Assembly (NCBI GenBank): GCA_002432425.1 | Contig: DJEL01000022.1 | Span: 1 to 64,000 of the forward strand | DNA from: Lachnospiraceae bacterium UBA5899 | GTDB lineage: Bacteria > Bacillota > Clostridia > Lachnospirales > Lachnospiraceae | Direction of reading: 5' to 3' | DNA length: 64,000 nucleotides | In this document: in pieces, positions 24,846 through 33,762 of the stretch | Layout of the letters: every line of letters starts with the position of its first letter | Numbering within the stretch: the stretch's first letter is position 1 | The notes under the pieces: model-generated | The model's input: the letters and a program-made list of their open reading frames with translations, nothing else | The model's database searches: none | What the model was told of the DNA's origin: nothing | Translations under genes and position numbers: made by a program

Positions 24846-26163
24846 AAATCAACACCGCCGTTATGGAAAGACTTAATGGATATGCCAGCATAATGGTCGT
24901 AAAGTTGCGATGGCTGGGGAATACCGCATAAATCCAGAAAATTCTCACGGCGCACACACCGATTACCGTCAGGATGGCGGGCACTAAGGAAATGCCAAAG
25001 CCGCGCAGATAACCGGACATGTTTTCATACAACATGCTAAACGTGTAAGCTGCAAAAATAAGTACTAACCGGATGTAGCCCGTTTCCACAACCTGCGGGT
25101 CGTTGTTAAACAGCGACAGCAGGAACTTGCCGCATAAAAGTACAATGATAATGGTAGTGGCAGAGGCAATGGCATCTTCCAGAATACACAGAAGCAGTGT
25201 CTTTTTGCAGCGCTTCAGATTGCCCGCGCCATAGTTTTGTCCCACAAAGGTTGTGCACGCCTGGCTGAAGGAGTTCATCACATCGTAAGCAAAAATCTCA
25301 ATGTTAAATGCCGCGCTGGAGGCAGCCATAACAACCGTTCCCAGACTGTTGATTGCAGACTGGATAATAATATTTGCCACCGCGAAGACCGCACTCTGAA
25401 TGCCCGCGGGCAATCCGATTTTCAAAATTCTTCCAAGAGTTTCCCCATCTACTTTTAAATCCGATACATTGACGTGCACCACTTTGTCAGAGTGCATCAG
25501 CTTTATAAATAAGAAAGCGGAGCTTACCACGTTAGACAGTACTGTGGCAATCGCCACACCGTTTACCGTCATTTTCAGCACAATGACAAAGAATAAATTG
25601 AGCAGCACGTTCAGAACACCGGACACAGCCAGCGCCGCCAGCGGCATCTTGGTATCGCCCACACTTCTGAAAATCGCCGCCTCAAAGTTATACAACAGGA
25701 TGGCGGGCATGCCCAGAAGGTAAATCCGTATGTAAAGAAGCGCATAGGGGAAAACTTCATCCGGCACGTTTATCACCCTCAGAAGGTTTCCGATAAACAA
25801 TTCTCCCACCAGCGCCACCAGTACGCCGCCGATAAGCGCCATCAGAATGGATGTATGCACCGCTTTATGAATGGTTTTTCCGTCATTCTGTCCGACGGCA
25901 TTGGCAATGACCACGTTGGCGCCCAGTGCGATGCCGATAAACAGGTTTAAGATAAGACCGATGATGGGGCTGTTGGCGCCGACCGCCGCTACCGCTACCG
26001 TCTTCATATCCCCGGTAAAGTTTCCGACAATCGCAATATCCGAGGCATTAAAAAGCTGCTCCAGAATGCCTGTTGCAGCGACGGGTAATGCATACATGGG
26101 AAGTTTGTTCCAGATAGACCCGTGCAGCATGTCAATTTTTTGTTTTTGTACTTCTGTTTCCAA
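24784..26163 (-). CDS. MATE-family exporter (third of three)
   Basis: About 460 residues with twelve helices (core begins MYALPVAATGILEQLFNASD). Start: TTG 26163 with AGGTGAG 5 bases upstream, or GTG 26172; both are in frame. The C-terminus (MIYRPSKRLAAAKSSK) is encoded on the strand opposite the end of the preceding MATE gene, a 62-bp antisense overlap. Upstream is an imperfect palindrome (26206-26234) shared with the divergent chemoreceptor gene. Confidence 0.9.
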   Translation of the reverse strand: METEVQKQKIDMLHGSIWNKLPMYALPVAATGILEQLFNASDIAIVGNFTGDMKTVAVAAVGANSPIIGLILNLFIGIALGANVVIANAVGQNDGKTIHKAVHTSILMALIGGVLVALVGELFIGNLLRVINVPDEVFPYALLYIRIYLLGMPAILLYNFEAAIFRSVGDTKMPLAALAVSGVLNVLLNLFFVIVLKMTVNGVAIATVLSNVVSSAFLFIKLMHSDKVVHVNVSDLKVDGETLGRILKIGLPAGIQSAVFAVANIIIQSAINSLGTVVMAASSAAFNIEIFAYDVMNSFSQACTTFVGQNYGAGNLKRCKKTLLLCILEDAIASATTIIIVLLCGKFLLSLFNNDPQVVETGYIRLVLIFAAYTFSMLYENMSGYLRGFGISLVPAILTVIGVCAVRIFWIYAVFPSHRNFTTIMLAYPLSLSITAVLIFIALMIYRPSKRLAAAKSSK

Positions 26164-26205
26164 TTTTCTCACCTGATTTTTATTGATTTTACTAATTTAT
26201 GCTTT

Positions 26206-26234
26206 CCGTATTACCGTTTACGGGGGTAATATGG
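26206..26234. promoter_or_regulatory. Inverted repeat between MATE and chemoreceptor genes
   Basis: CCGTATTACC (26206-26215) faces GGTAATATGG (26225-26234) with one mismatch and a 9-base centre. It lies between divergent genes, where a regulator could act on either. No named regulator is indicated by the sequence. Confidence 0.45.
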
Positions 26235-26315
26235 TATAGTAGAATATTAGATAAAGAAGTTTTTCTTGTCAAGTGGTTCTTGTTATAACGTGCCTGTTAC
26301 ATAAGGAGGAATTTT

Positions 26316-28394
26316 ATGAATTACGACGAGTCCGTTTTTAAGGAAAAGGCAAACCGGAGAGCCCGGCGCATCTGGCTTATCTTTGCCGTTCTGCTTTCCG
26401 CAAATTATGGTGCCGATGTGGCAAACCGTTTACAAAGTACGACCTATTATTTTATGTTTCTGGCACTCTGCTGGCTGCCCATTATCATCGGCGAAATTTT
26501 ACTCCGCGTGAAGGGCTTTGCCACCGACCTTTATAAATTCAATCTGGTTATCGGATACGGCATTTTTTATACCTTTGTGGTGTGTACCACCGAGTCGCCC
26601 ATTGCCTTTACCTATGTTTTACCCGTGACAAGCCTTTTGGTCCTGTATAAAAATAAGAAATTTATGATAGGCTGCGGCATTGCAAACTCCCTGATTATCG
26701 TGGGAAGCGCCGCTTACCGGATTATGCTGGGTTATCAGTCCGCCGCAAACATGAAGGACTACCAGTTGGAGCTTGCCTGCATCATCCTCTGCTACGTCTG
26801 CTATGTAATGTCCATCAAGCACTTAAATGAATCCGACGGTGCCATGACCGACAGCATCAAAGCTGATTTACAGCGTGTTATCACCACTGTTGAACAGGTG
26901 AAACAGGCATGCAACACCATTATGAACGGCGTTACCGTTGTCCGGGAGCTGGCTTCCGAAAACAGCCACGGCGCTACCCTTGTGGTAAACAGTCTGCACA
27001 AATTAAACGACCACAACACAAACCTGCAGGAAAGCACGGCTTCTTCCAATGAAATAACTTCCGATATTCACGCCCAGGTAAACCATGTGGCGGAAATGAT
27101 TGAGCAGATGGTAGCCCTCACGACCACTTCCATGCAGCACGCAAAGGTGAGCTCCGCGGATTTGGCGGACCTGGTTACCACTACCAACACCATGGCTTCC
27201 CTTTCCGGAGAAATCGAGCAGACCCTGCAGAACTTCAAGACCGAATTTGCCATGGTAAAAAAAGAAACCGGCATTATTGAAAATATTACCGCCCAGACGA
27301 ACCTGTTAGCCCTGAACGCTTCCATTGAAGCTGCCCGCGTCGGCGATGCCGGAAAAGGCTTTGCCGTTGTTGCCGAGCAGATACGTTCCTTAAGCGAAGA
27401 AACCAAGACCTCCTCCGGTCAAATCAGACAGGCCTTAAAGCATCTGGAAGACACCGCCGAAAAGATGACGGCTTCCATGGAGGAAACCCTGCGTTTAATC
27501 CAGCTTACCCTCACCAAGGTAACGCAGACCGGCAGCAGCATGACGGAAATCGCTTCCGACACCACGCAGATTGGGGAAAACATTCAGGTTATCGACAGTG
27601 CCATGAAGGAAGTCGAAGCCTCCAACCTTCATTTAGTTGACAATCTGAAACAGGTTTCCGGCATTGTGGGCGATATGACAAACTGCATTGCCGACTCCAA
27701 CGAAATCAACAACCGGATGCTCAGCAAATACGCAGAGTCTGCCAACAATATTAATTCCATTGAGCTGGTTATCGAATCGCTGATGTGTGAACTGGGTATC
27801 GGTGGTTTTATGGGCATGGAAGATGTGCTGCCCGGCATGAAACTGATGATTACCTTAAAGAATACCAAGAATTTTTACGGAGAAGTGCTGGAACGGGAAG
27901 ACAATACCTTATCCGTTTCCCTCACGGAAACTCCCGACATTTCCGATGTTGCCGAGTGTAAACTGCAGGTAACCGTAGGCAACGTTCTGTACTGCTGGGA
28001 TACCGCAAAAATCGTACATACGGCAAAGGAGCTTTCCAACCACTTTACCATTAACATTGAATCCCGTCCCAAGATTAACAACCGCCGCAAATACCCGCGT
28101 CTGGATGTTTCCAATGCCTGCACCATTACGCTTGCGGACGGTACTACCGTCATCGAGGGCAAGCTGGACAACATAAGCGCCAACGGCTTTGCTTTCCTGA
28201 CCCACGACAATTATTTTGCCACCCACAAGGGTGCCGTTATCACCATGAAAATCCACAACTTCGACCTGCCCCAGCATGATGTCCTGGAGGGACGCGTCAT
28301 CCGCTGCTCCAACAACGAAGGGCTCTACATCGTAGGCTGCCAGATGCCCGAGGATGATTTCTTTATCCGGGATTATGTGAAGGAGAGGCTGTAG
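26316..28394 (+). CDS. Methyl-accepting chemotaxis protein fused to a YcgR-like PilZ domain
   Basis: A 692-residue membrane chemoreceptor. About six N-terminal membrane helices (residues 18-185) replace a periplasmic sensor. The cytoplasmic signalling domain follows, with the conserved hairpin tip NLLALNASIEAARVGDAGKG at about 329-348. From about 505 a beta-rich domain like the YcgR N-domain leads into a PilZ domain. The PilZ motifs are RRKYPR (near 589) and DNISANG (near 617), the RxxxR and D/NxSxxG pair that binds cyclic di-GMP. So c-di-GMP could tune this receptor directly. AAGGAGGAATTTT precedes the ATG. No flagellar genes are in the window. Confidence 0.85.
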   Translation: MNYDESVFKEKANRRARRIWLIFAVLLSANYGADVANRLQSTTYYFMFLALCWLPIIIGEILLRVKGFATDLYKFNLVIGYGIFYTFVVCTTESPIAFTYVLPVTSLLVLYKNKKFMIGCGIANSLIIVGSAAYRIMLGYQSAANMKDYQLELACIILCYVCYVMSIKHLNESDGAMTDSIKADLQRVITTVEQVKQACNTIMNGVTVVRELASENSHGATLVVNSLHKLNDHNTNLQESTASSNEITSDIHAQVNHVAEMIEQMVALTTTSMQHAKVSSADLADLVTTTNTMASLSGEIEQTLQNFKTEFAMVKKETGIIENITAQTNLLALNASIEAARVGDAGKGFAVVAEQIRSLSEETKTSSGQIRQALKHLEDTAEKMTASMEETLRLIQLTLTKVTQTGSSMTEIASDTTQIGENIQVIDSAMKEVEASNLHLVDNLKQVSGIVGDMTNCIADSNEINNRMLSKYAESANNINSIELVIESLMCELGIGGFMGMEDVLPGMKLMITLKNTKNFYGEVLEREDNTLSVSLTETPDISDVAECKLQVTVGNVLYCWDTAKIVHTAKELSNHFTINIESRPKINNRRKYPRLDVSNACTITLADGTTVIEGKLDNISANGFAFLTHDNYFATHKGAVITMKIHNFDLPQHDVLEGRVIRCSNNEGLYIVGCQMPEDDFFIRDYVKERL

Positions 28395-28402
28395 GGGAAG
28401 AA

Positions 28403-28660
28403 TTATTTCTTAATATTTATTGCCCCATTGCTGATTTCACTGAACTTATTTTCCGGATTTCTGTTCCAGAATTTTTGGATGTCAAAGCCATGATTTAATA
28501 GTTTCTTTTTGAGATTTTTCTCGACTATTAAATCATGTTTGAAATCCTTATTCGATTTACTCCCCAACAGTTCTTTTATCTGCTTAATATGACAGCTCCG
28601 GAGCAATTCGTCCTCCAGATTGTTTACCTACGGTATGCAAATCAAACCCTTCTTTTGCAT
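28403..28660 (-). pseudogene. C-terminal remnant of an ATPase partner protein
   Basis: A minus-strand frame from ATG 28660 reads MQKKGLICIP, an in-frame TAG, then about 75 more residues: NNLEDELLRSCHIKQIKELL, later KKKLLNHGFDIQKFWNRN. The second part resembles the C-terminal end of small TOPRIM-like or RloB-like partner proteins of AAA ATPases, but that assignment is a guess. Most of the N-terminus is missing. It starts 25 bases after the ATPase gene, the usual place for the partner in a two-gene system, so the pair is probably dead. Confidence 0.5.
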
Positions 28661-28685
28661 ATGAGTTCCCCTATATTGTCTTTTG

Positions 28686-29807
28686 TCAGCAGTCTGCCAA
28701 ATCGTATATTTCGTCCATTTTGAGTGCCACGGAAAACAAATCATTTTCAACGGCGTTTTTTATACAATCCGTGTTCCTTTTCAACAAAGAGGAAGCACTT
28801 ATGCATTTTATGGGATTTTCCTCATCATTCATATCTTTTTGCAGGAAAATAAAGGAGTGCTTAGGCAATGGCAGGTCCAATATATCTGTGTTGTGGGTTG
28901 TAAAAAATAACTGTTCATTTTCATGAAGTTTGTTAATCATAACCGATAATATGGCTTTTTCCATATCGCTGTGTATGTAGGAAAATTTTTCATCACAATA
29001 ATAAAAGCCAAATTCCCCCTCTAAAATGGAAGTCAGCACTCCGGCGATTTCTATTCCCGCCTTCGTTCCGCTCGACAATATATTGGGCTCTATAACCCTT
29101 CCGTCCTGAATAATCACGGACTTGTCCACATAACGTATAATATAGGTATTATCTACCTCATCGGATTTTTCCACCTTCAAAATAGCAGGGTCCAATGATT
29201 TGAGGATTTTATCCAATACCCGCAGAAAACGCTCTGCATTCTTGGTTGTATATATCCCTTTCATGCTTTCCGAATTGTCAAACGGATACTCAAACATCCA
29301 GGATAAATCCTGAATTTTTTCCAGTTCCTGAATATAAGTTGCCGCTTTTGCTTCTTTTTGGGCTTCTATTTTTTTGACACAGGTTTCGTAACTGTCCCTG
29401 AGCGTTATGTCTGTGGAATGAACCGTTACATCTATATTGGAAAGAGAATACTTCTCTCCATTCTTCGGGCTTATGACCGTTTTTACTCTATACAGTACGC
29501 ATTTATCTGTAACAAAATCCATTTCAAAAGATGCATTTTTATCTACATCGCAAATTACATCTGTCAGGCTTTCATATTGCTTTTTATCTATAAAGTTAAA
29601 TATCCTCATTAACATTTTGCCTATAGATGTTTTGCCCGATGCATTTGCTCCCATAATAATATTTACTTTTTTATATCTGAAATTTGTTCTACCGGGCAAA
29701 AATTCATTTTCGATGTATGAACCCACTATCTTTTTAGGATAAGACATGTTCATGTGAAAGTTTCGGAAACAGATAAAATTATCAATTTTAACATCCATTA
29801 CTACCAT
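28686..29807 (-). CDS. AAA_21-type ATPase, possible defence ATPase
   Basis: About 373 residues from ATG 29807, which has AAAGGAG 9 bases upstream; a GTG at 29843 opens the frame. Walker A is GANASGKT at 53-60. A helical insert of about 150 residues follows. Then an ABC-like signature region (ILSSGTKAGIEIAGVL), Walker B-type YYCDE, and a switch His in FFTTHNTD. This is the OLD/AbiL-like ATPase architecture, often paired with a nuclease-like gene in anti-phage systems. The partner at 28403-28660 is a remnant. Base composition is AT-rich compared with the surrounding core genes. Confidence 0.75.
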   Translation of the reverse strand: MVVMDVKIDNFICFRNFHMNMSYPKKIVGSYIENEFLPGRTNFRYKKVNIIMGANASGKTSIGKMLMRIFNFIDKKQYESLTDVICDVDKNASFEMDFVTDKCVLYRVKTVISPKNGEKYSLSNIDVTVHSTDITLRDSYETCVKKIEAQKEAKAATYIQELEKIQDLSWMFEYPFDNSESMKGIYTTKNAERFLRVLDKILKSLDPAILKVEKSDEVDNTYIIRYVDKSVIIQDGRVIEPNILSSGTKAGIEIAGVLTSILEGEFGFYYCDEKFSYIHSDMEKAILSVMINKLHENEQLFFTTHNTDILDLPLPKHSFIFLQKDMNDEENPIKCISASSLLKRNTDCIKNAVENDLFSVALKMDEIYDLADC

Positions 29808-29939
29808 ATCACATTTCTCCTTTTGTATTATTTCGGATTTCACGAACTAATCTCTCCTTTATCATACAATAAGATTTACCAAAAAAAATACTATTTTATA
29901 TATATGTGATATTTTTGGATAAAATGCTTTCTTTTTTAA

Positions 29940-30878
29940 TTAAAGAATATAGTCAAACAAACTCATCTGTGTATCCAGCCATTTTTCCTGCTTCGCCTGA
30001 TGAATAACATCTTCCGGGCGGCTTTCTCCTATCAGAAACGGTGAATTCGGATTGTGGTGTTTTCGGTTTTCCCTGACCAAATCGGCATTATCGTTGGCGT
30101 AGCAGTAGCGGCAAAGGTGTCCACAGGTATGATATGCTCCAATGTCATTTCCCAGAAAACAGGCACACTCAGGTCTTTTGGGGGCTTGCTTCGGAATGCG
30201 CAGATGCCCGTTTAAGGCTTTCTCATAAGTGGAAACGGTCATACAACCGTTGCAATCCACTCCAAATCTTTCCAGTTCCTTTCCTTCCGCACAACTCTTT
30301 ATCACAAGACCATACTTCCTGCCTATTTCTGCAAAATGCTCCCCTATTGCCAGTCTGTCTTTTTTCTCAACTGCCTTTACCTCCGGGAAATTACGCAGTA
30401 CTTTTTCGTATAAATCTATAAAACTGATAACACAGGTGTGCGTATAGCCTTCCATTTTAGCTGCTGTTTCCTCAAACCACTGCAGGTGGAATGCAAGAGG
30501 ATAATCATCCGATATAAAAATCGTGTCATACCGCCAGCCGATGCAATCCGCCCCGACCATCCGGGAAAGCCTCTGAAAACTTTCTATCACCTCATCCTTA
30601 TCCGGAACCCCCGGTTCGATTTCTTTTCCATACGGCGTAATCGTCACAAACCAGTACTGCCCATACGGCTTCAGCAAATCCATATATGGGAACATCGGCT
30701 TGGGATTTTTGGTGCAAAAGGTAATCAAATCCACCACTTCCGGTGACAAGTCATACCGGGTTACCTGCAACGGATTGTAAGGATTACGGACAAGCACATA
30801 CCCTTCCTTTATTCTGTTTGCCAGCCATTCACTGTAAAATGCCGGAATGTCCGTGCGCATACCGGTCTGGATAATCAT
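29940..30878 (-). CDS. DUF1848 protein, radical-SAM-like
   Basis: About 312 residues from ATG 30878, preceded by CAGGTGAAAAC; an ATG at 30941 is possible. The body matches DUF1848 (MIIQTGMRTDIPAFYSEWL at the start, IGWRYDTIF in the middle). The C-terminus carries cysteines C-x-C, then CGHLCRYCYAN, an iron-sulfur-like cluster pattern. The family is common in Lachnospiraceae and of unknown function. It lies in the AT-rich accessory stretch between an AAA ATPase and an AlbA_2 protein. Confidence 0.85.
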   Translation of the reverse strand: MIIQTGMRTDIPAFYSEWLANRIKEGYVLVRNPYNPLQVTRYDLSPEVVDLITFCTKNPKPMFPYMDLLKPYGQYWFVTITPYGKEIEPGVPDKDEVIESFQRLSRMVGADCIGWRYDTIFISDDYPLAFHLQWFEETAAKMEGYTHTCVISFIDLYEKVLRNFPEVKAVEKKDRLAIGEHFAEIGRKYGLVIKSCAEGKELERFGVDCNGCMTVSTYEKALNGHLRIPKQAPKRPECACFLGNDIGAYHTCGHLCRYCYANDNADLVRENRKHHNPNSPFLIGESRPEDVIHQAKQEKWLDTQMSLFDYIL

Positions 30879-30937
30879 GTTTTCACCTGCACAGTTCTTT
30901 CTTCTTGTATCTCTAAAATAATAAATCCTAAAAATCT

Positions 30938-31128
30938 GCAAATTACCGGCAAGTTAGATGCCTTGAGAATACGGTCTTTTACTTTGGCTGTGTGTTTCCA
31001 TGGCAAGTTACCGGCAAGTTAAATTTTTTTATTTTATCCCCCAAAAATACTATATATTGTATCATTTTGGCCTATACTATACTATTTTATGTTTAATATT
31101 TAGTAAACAGCAAATTACCGGCAAGTTA
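30938..31128. repeat. Three dispersed copies of a 19-bp motif
   Basis: GCAAATTACCGGCAAGTTA at 30938-30956, a variant with GCAAGTTA twice at 31002-31021, and GCAAATTACCGGCAAGTTA again at 31110-31128. The last copy abuts the stop codon of the AlbA_2 gene. Spacings of 64 and 108 bases do not fit a CRISPR. The region between the DUF1848 and AlbA_2 genes (30879-31128) holds nothing else. Confidence 0.7.
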
Positions 31129-32577
31129 TTATGCCCAAAACGGGATATACTTCATGTACCTGGGAGCTGTATTGGGGTCTAAAGGCTTTATCAACTTTAA
31201 TTTTACTGTATCTTTAATTAATCGTGACACACTGCCTGCTGAAGATTCTTTTATACCAAACCGTTCTCTCAAGGAGCTGTTTGTTAATTGCTCTCCCTGC
31301 ACCTGCTTAATACATGCATGTAAATAGCATGCCCTGATTTTATCTTCTGGTGACATATTAGTAAATGGTAATTCTGAATATAATGTAACTCTTGTACTTT
31401 CTTCAAACACTTCGATTTTAGGTGCCGGTAATTGATAGAATTCGCAGGCAATGACTATTTTATCCCACCCTGTACCAAGCTCTTCACACATTTTTAATCG
31501 CCGCATTAAAGATGCTAATTTTTCATTTCTTGACTTTGGAGGATTATCAATTATTCTCTCAACATTTACAAGTGGAATTCCCGCATTTGTTATTTCAATC
31601 CTATTATCAAATATCTCGACAACAGGTCCCGTTCCTGATATTGATAAATCCTGATGTATTAATGCATTGGCTATAGCTTCTCGTAGTGCTAATAACGGAT
31701 AGGCTGTTTTTTTATCCCTTTTCGCATCCACTATAATTTCTTCTGTTGGAATTAATGCTTCCATGTATTTCATTACATTTTCAAATCCTACAGCATATCC
31801 CTTCAACTCTGTATTTTCTTTTTTCATCAATAATCGGTTATTTCCATCATACTGCACAATACGAATAGCTTTTCTTGATATCTTAGAAAATTTATTTATA
31901 TTTTTGGCAAATAAAATTGCACCTAAGTTTGAAATTGCATACAATCCATTTTCTTGCTTATTAAGGATGCCCTCTTGTATAAAATAATGTGATACACCGT
32001 TCATATCAGAAGGAACCGGAATATCACAAAGATCAAAATACACGGAATAATCCAAGAACTGCATTGCATCATTAATTGTTAAATCAGTTATTGCCGATTT
32101 ATCTTCAAATTTTATATTCTTAAGTCTGTCCCATAATTGTGCTTCAACCATCGGATATTCCTTTAATTTCTTGGTATAACTACCTATTCGAATATAATCC
32201 ACCTTTTCAAACTTAACAGGAAAGGAAGTGGCGCTATATATTATGAGAATGCCCACTTTTTTATTTTCTATTTCCATATTCTTAAATTCAAAATCTGCAT
32301 TATCTGAAAGAAGTGATCTCAACCAATTTTCTAATTCCTGATTTCCTTTTTTAATGTTTTGAAGATTATGCTCTGTACCTACAACTTGATGTGTCTTATC
32401 ATCAATTCCCCATATCATATAACTACAACTTTTTTCATATAAAGTAGCAGAATTGGCAAGTGCGCAAATATCCTGCCCTATCATTTGGGGATCATAATTA
32501 TTATGCTTAAATTCAATCCACGGTGTCTCCGACGGCAGCAACCTTAATTCATTTACCAGTAATTCTAAATTTTCCAT
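31129..32577 (-). CDS. AlbA_2 (Schlafen-type) domain ATP-binding regulator-like protein
   Basis: 482 residues. The N-terminal AlbA_2 domain (about 1-150) starts PSETPWIEFKHN and includes ICALANSATLY. A GHKL-like ATP-binding region follows, with LREAIANALIHQDL and IEITNAGIP (about 290-340). The C-terminus is winged-helix-like (LRERFGIKESSAGSVSRLI). Such proteins are thought to bind nucleic acid and regulate, but their function is not known. AAAGGAAACAA precedes the ATG. AT-rich composition suggests transfer. A second, distinct AlbA_2 protein is at 59968. Confidence 0.85.
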   Translation of the reverse strand: MENLELLVNELRLLPSETPWIEFKHNNYDPQMIGQDICALANSATLYEKSCSYMIWGIDDKTHQVVGTEHNLQNIKKGNQELENWLRSLLSDNADFEFKNMEIENKKVGILIIYSATSFPVKFEKVDYIRIGSYTKKLKEYPMVEAQLWDRLKNIKFEDKSAITDLTINDAMQFLDYSVYFDLCDIPVPSDMNGVSHYFIQEGILNKQENGLYAISNLGAILFAKNINKFSKISRKAIRIVQYDGNNRLLMKKENTELKGYAVGFENVMKYMEALIPTEEIIVDAKRDKKTAYPLLALREAIANALIHQDLSISGTGPVVEIFDNRIEITNAGIPLVNVERIIDNPPKSRNEKLASLMRRLKMCEELGTGWDKIVIACEFYQLPAPKIEVFEESTRVTLYSELPFTNMSPEDKIRACYLHACIKQVQGEQLTNSSLRERFGIKESSAGSVSRLIKDTVKLKLIKPLDPNTAPRYMKYIPFWA

Positions 32578-32821
32578 ATTTGTTTCCTTTATGTGTGTAT
32601 GTGGAGTTATTCAATAGTTACGTAGTGATAAACTACATTCTCGATATCAGATTTCTACCAATTGCTGACATTATAGTCTGAACTACCATCAATCAGAGTT
32701 TCCGCAATGGTGAATTGTCGAATTGTCTTTAATTTGCGACCATATATATTATTTAAGGTTACGTTATTTGTTTAATTATATCCCACCTTTTGCTTCCTCA
32801 CAACCCCTCAAAACAAAAAAA

Positions 32822-32843
32822 CGAAGTACCATTCGATACTTCG
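32822..32843 (-). terminator. Terminator of the tRNA pair
   Basis: CGAAGTA (32822-32828) pairs with TACTTCG (32837-32843). On the minus strand TTTTTTT follows directly. It lies 12 bases past tRNA-Leu. Confidence 0.85.
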
Positions 32844-32854
32844 CTTTCCGCTAC

Positions 32855-32938
32855 TGCTGGTGGCCGGACTTGAACCGGCACGGTGTTGCCACCGAGGGAT
32901 TTTAAGTCCCTTGCGTCTGCCTATTCCGCCACACCAGC
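32855..32938 (-). tRNA. tRNA-Leu (anticodon TAA)
   Basis: 84 nt. Acceptor GCTGGTG/CACCAGC, anticodon stem-loop with CTTAAAA, a long class II variable arm, and T-loop TTCAAGT. CCA is not encoded. It follows tRNA-Tyr by 3 bases in the same transcript. Confidence 0.95.
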
Positions 32939-32941
32939 GGA

Positions 32942-33023
32942 TGGATGGAGGTGGATTCGAACCACCGAAGCAATTTGCAGCAGATTTACAGTCTGTCCCC
33001 TTTGGCCACTCGGGAATCCATCC
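32942..33023 (-). tRNA. tRNA-Tyr (anticodon GTA)
   Basis: 82 nt. Acceptor GGATGGA/TCCATCC, anticodon stem CAGA...TCTG with loop CTGTAAA, class II variable arm, and T-loop TTCGAAT. CCA is not encoded. First gene of the two-tRNA unit. Confidence 0.95.
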
Positions 33024-33049
33024 ATAACAGGTTACCCTGCCAAGAAAAA

Positions 33050-33078
33050 ATTCTATCATAAGTCTTTTTAAAATGCAA
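33050..33078 (-). promoter_or_regulatory. Promoter of the tRNA-Tyr/tRNA-Leu unit
   Basis: On the minus strand: TTGCAT (33078-33073), 17-base spacer, TAGAAT (33055-33050). Predicted start about 20 bases before tRNA-Tyr. Confidence 0.7.
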
Positions 33079-33212
33079 GAAAAATTATTTTCCTTTTCCA
33101 TTATACATGCTAAAATGATTTTGGTTAGGTCGTGCTAACCATTATTTGCCTGAAGCACAATTTATGTCATCCTGATTTATACAAAAGTATTATGTCATCT
33201 GGGAGGATTTAT

Positions 33213-33710
33213 ATGGTCTGGTCGAGAACAATTTTGGACGGTATCGTCTTAATGCTCATATTCAATGCCGTGGTTGCAGTTGCGTGGATGCTTTTTCCCA
33301 GTGCATTCAGCAGTATGGCACCAAAAGAAATTCAAAAAGCTGCGCCACCCCTGACAAAAAAGGATTACTGCGTTTTAGCCGCGGTTCTGGTACCCTTGAA
33401 CATTTTAATTCCGGTATACATGATTGTCAGTTCCCATCTGGCAGGCATCACAGGATTTTGGAATTTATTCTGGACAGCTTATATCGAAACCTTCTTTATT
33501 AACATGGGGGATTTCTGGGGGCTGGATGTCTGGTTCCGCGGAATTGCCAAGGACAAAATCATGATACCCGGAACGGAACACTGCAAGGCATGGGAAACAA
33601 AGGAATGGCTGAAAGCCCTTGCCATCCCGGAGCATTGGATTTTATGGCCGTTTGTGGCATGCCCGATGTTCGGCCTTGTGGTTGCCGGTATCAGAACCTG
33701 GATTTTTTAA
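33213..33710 (+). CDS. Small polytopic membrane protein, IPGTE family
   Basis: 165 residues from ATG 33213, which has GGGAGGA 5 bases upstream; a start at 33132 is not supported. About four membrane helices: 8-28, 55-76, 80-105 and 140-162. The motif KIMIPGTEHC lies between helices 3 and 4, as VIPGTEDLR does in the paralogue at 13959-14441. Function unknown. It is followed by a good terminator. Confidence 0.75.
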   Translation: MVWSRTILDGIVLMLIFNAVVAVAWMLFPSAFSSMAPKEIQKAAPPLTKKDYCVLAAVLVPLNILIPVYMIVSSHLAGITGFWNLFWTAYIETFFINMGDFWGLDVWFRGIAKDKIMIPGTEHCKAWETKEWLKALAIPEHWILWPFVACPMFGLVVAGIRTWIF

Positions 33711-33711
33711 G

Positions 33712-33744
33712 AAAATGCGCAAGCCCTCACAGCCTGCGCATTTT
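33712..33744 (+). terminator. Bidirectional terminator after the IPGTE protein
   Basis: AAAATGCGCA (33712-33721) pairs with TGCGCATTTT (33735-33744), followed by TTAC. The opposite strand also shows T residues, so it can serve the converging GH13 gene at 33763. Confidence 0.85.
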
Positions 33745-33762
33745 TTACATGTTTTATAGGTT

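Noticed and set aside
32855..33023. tRNA genes as an integration site for an island
   Set aside because: The AT-rich genes at 28.4-32.6 kb are near, but no integrase and no repeated tRNA end were found in the window.
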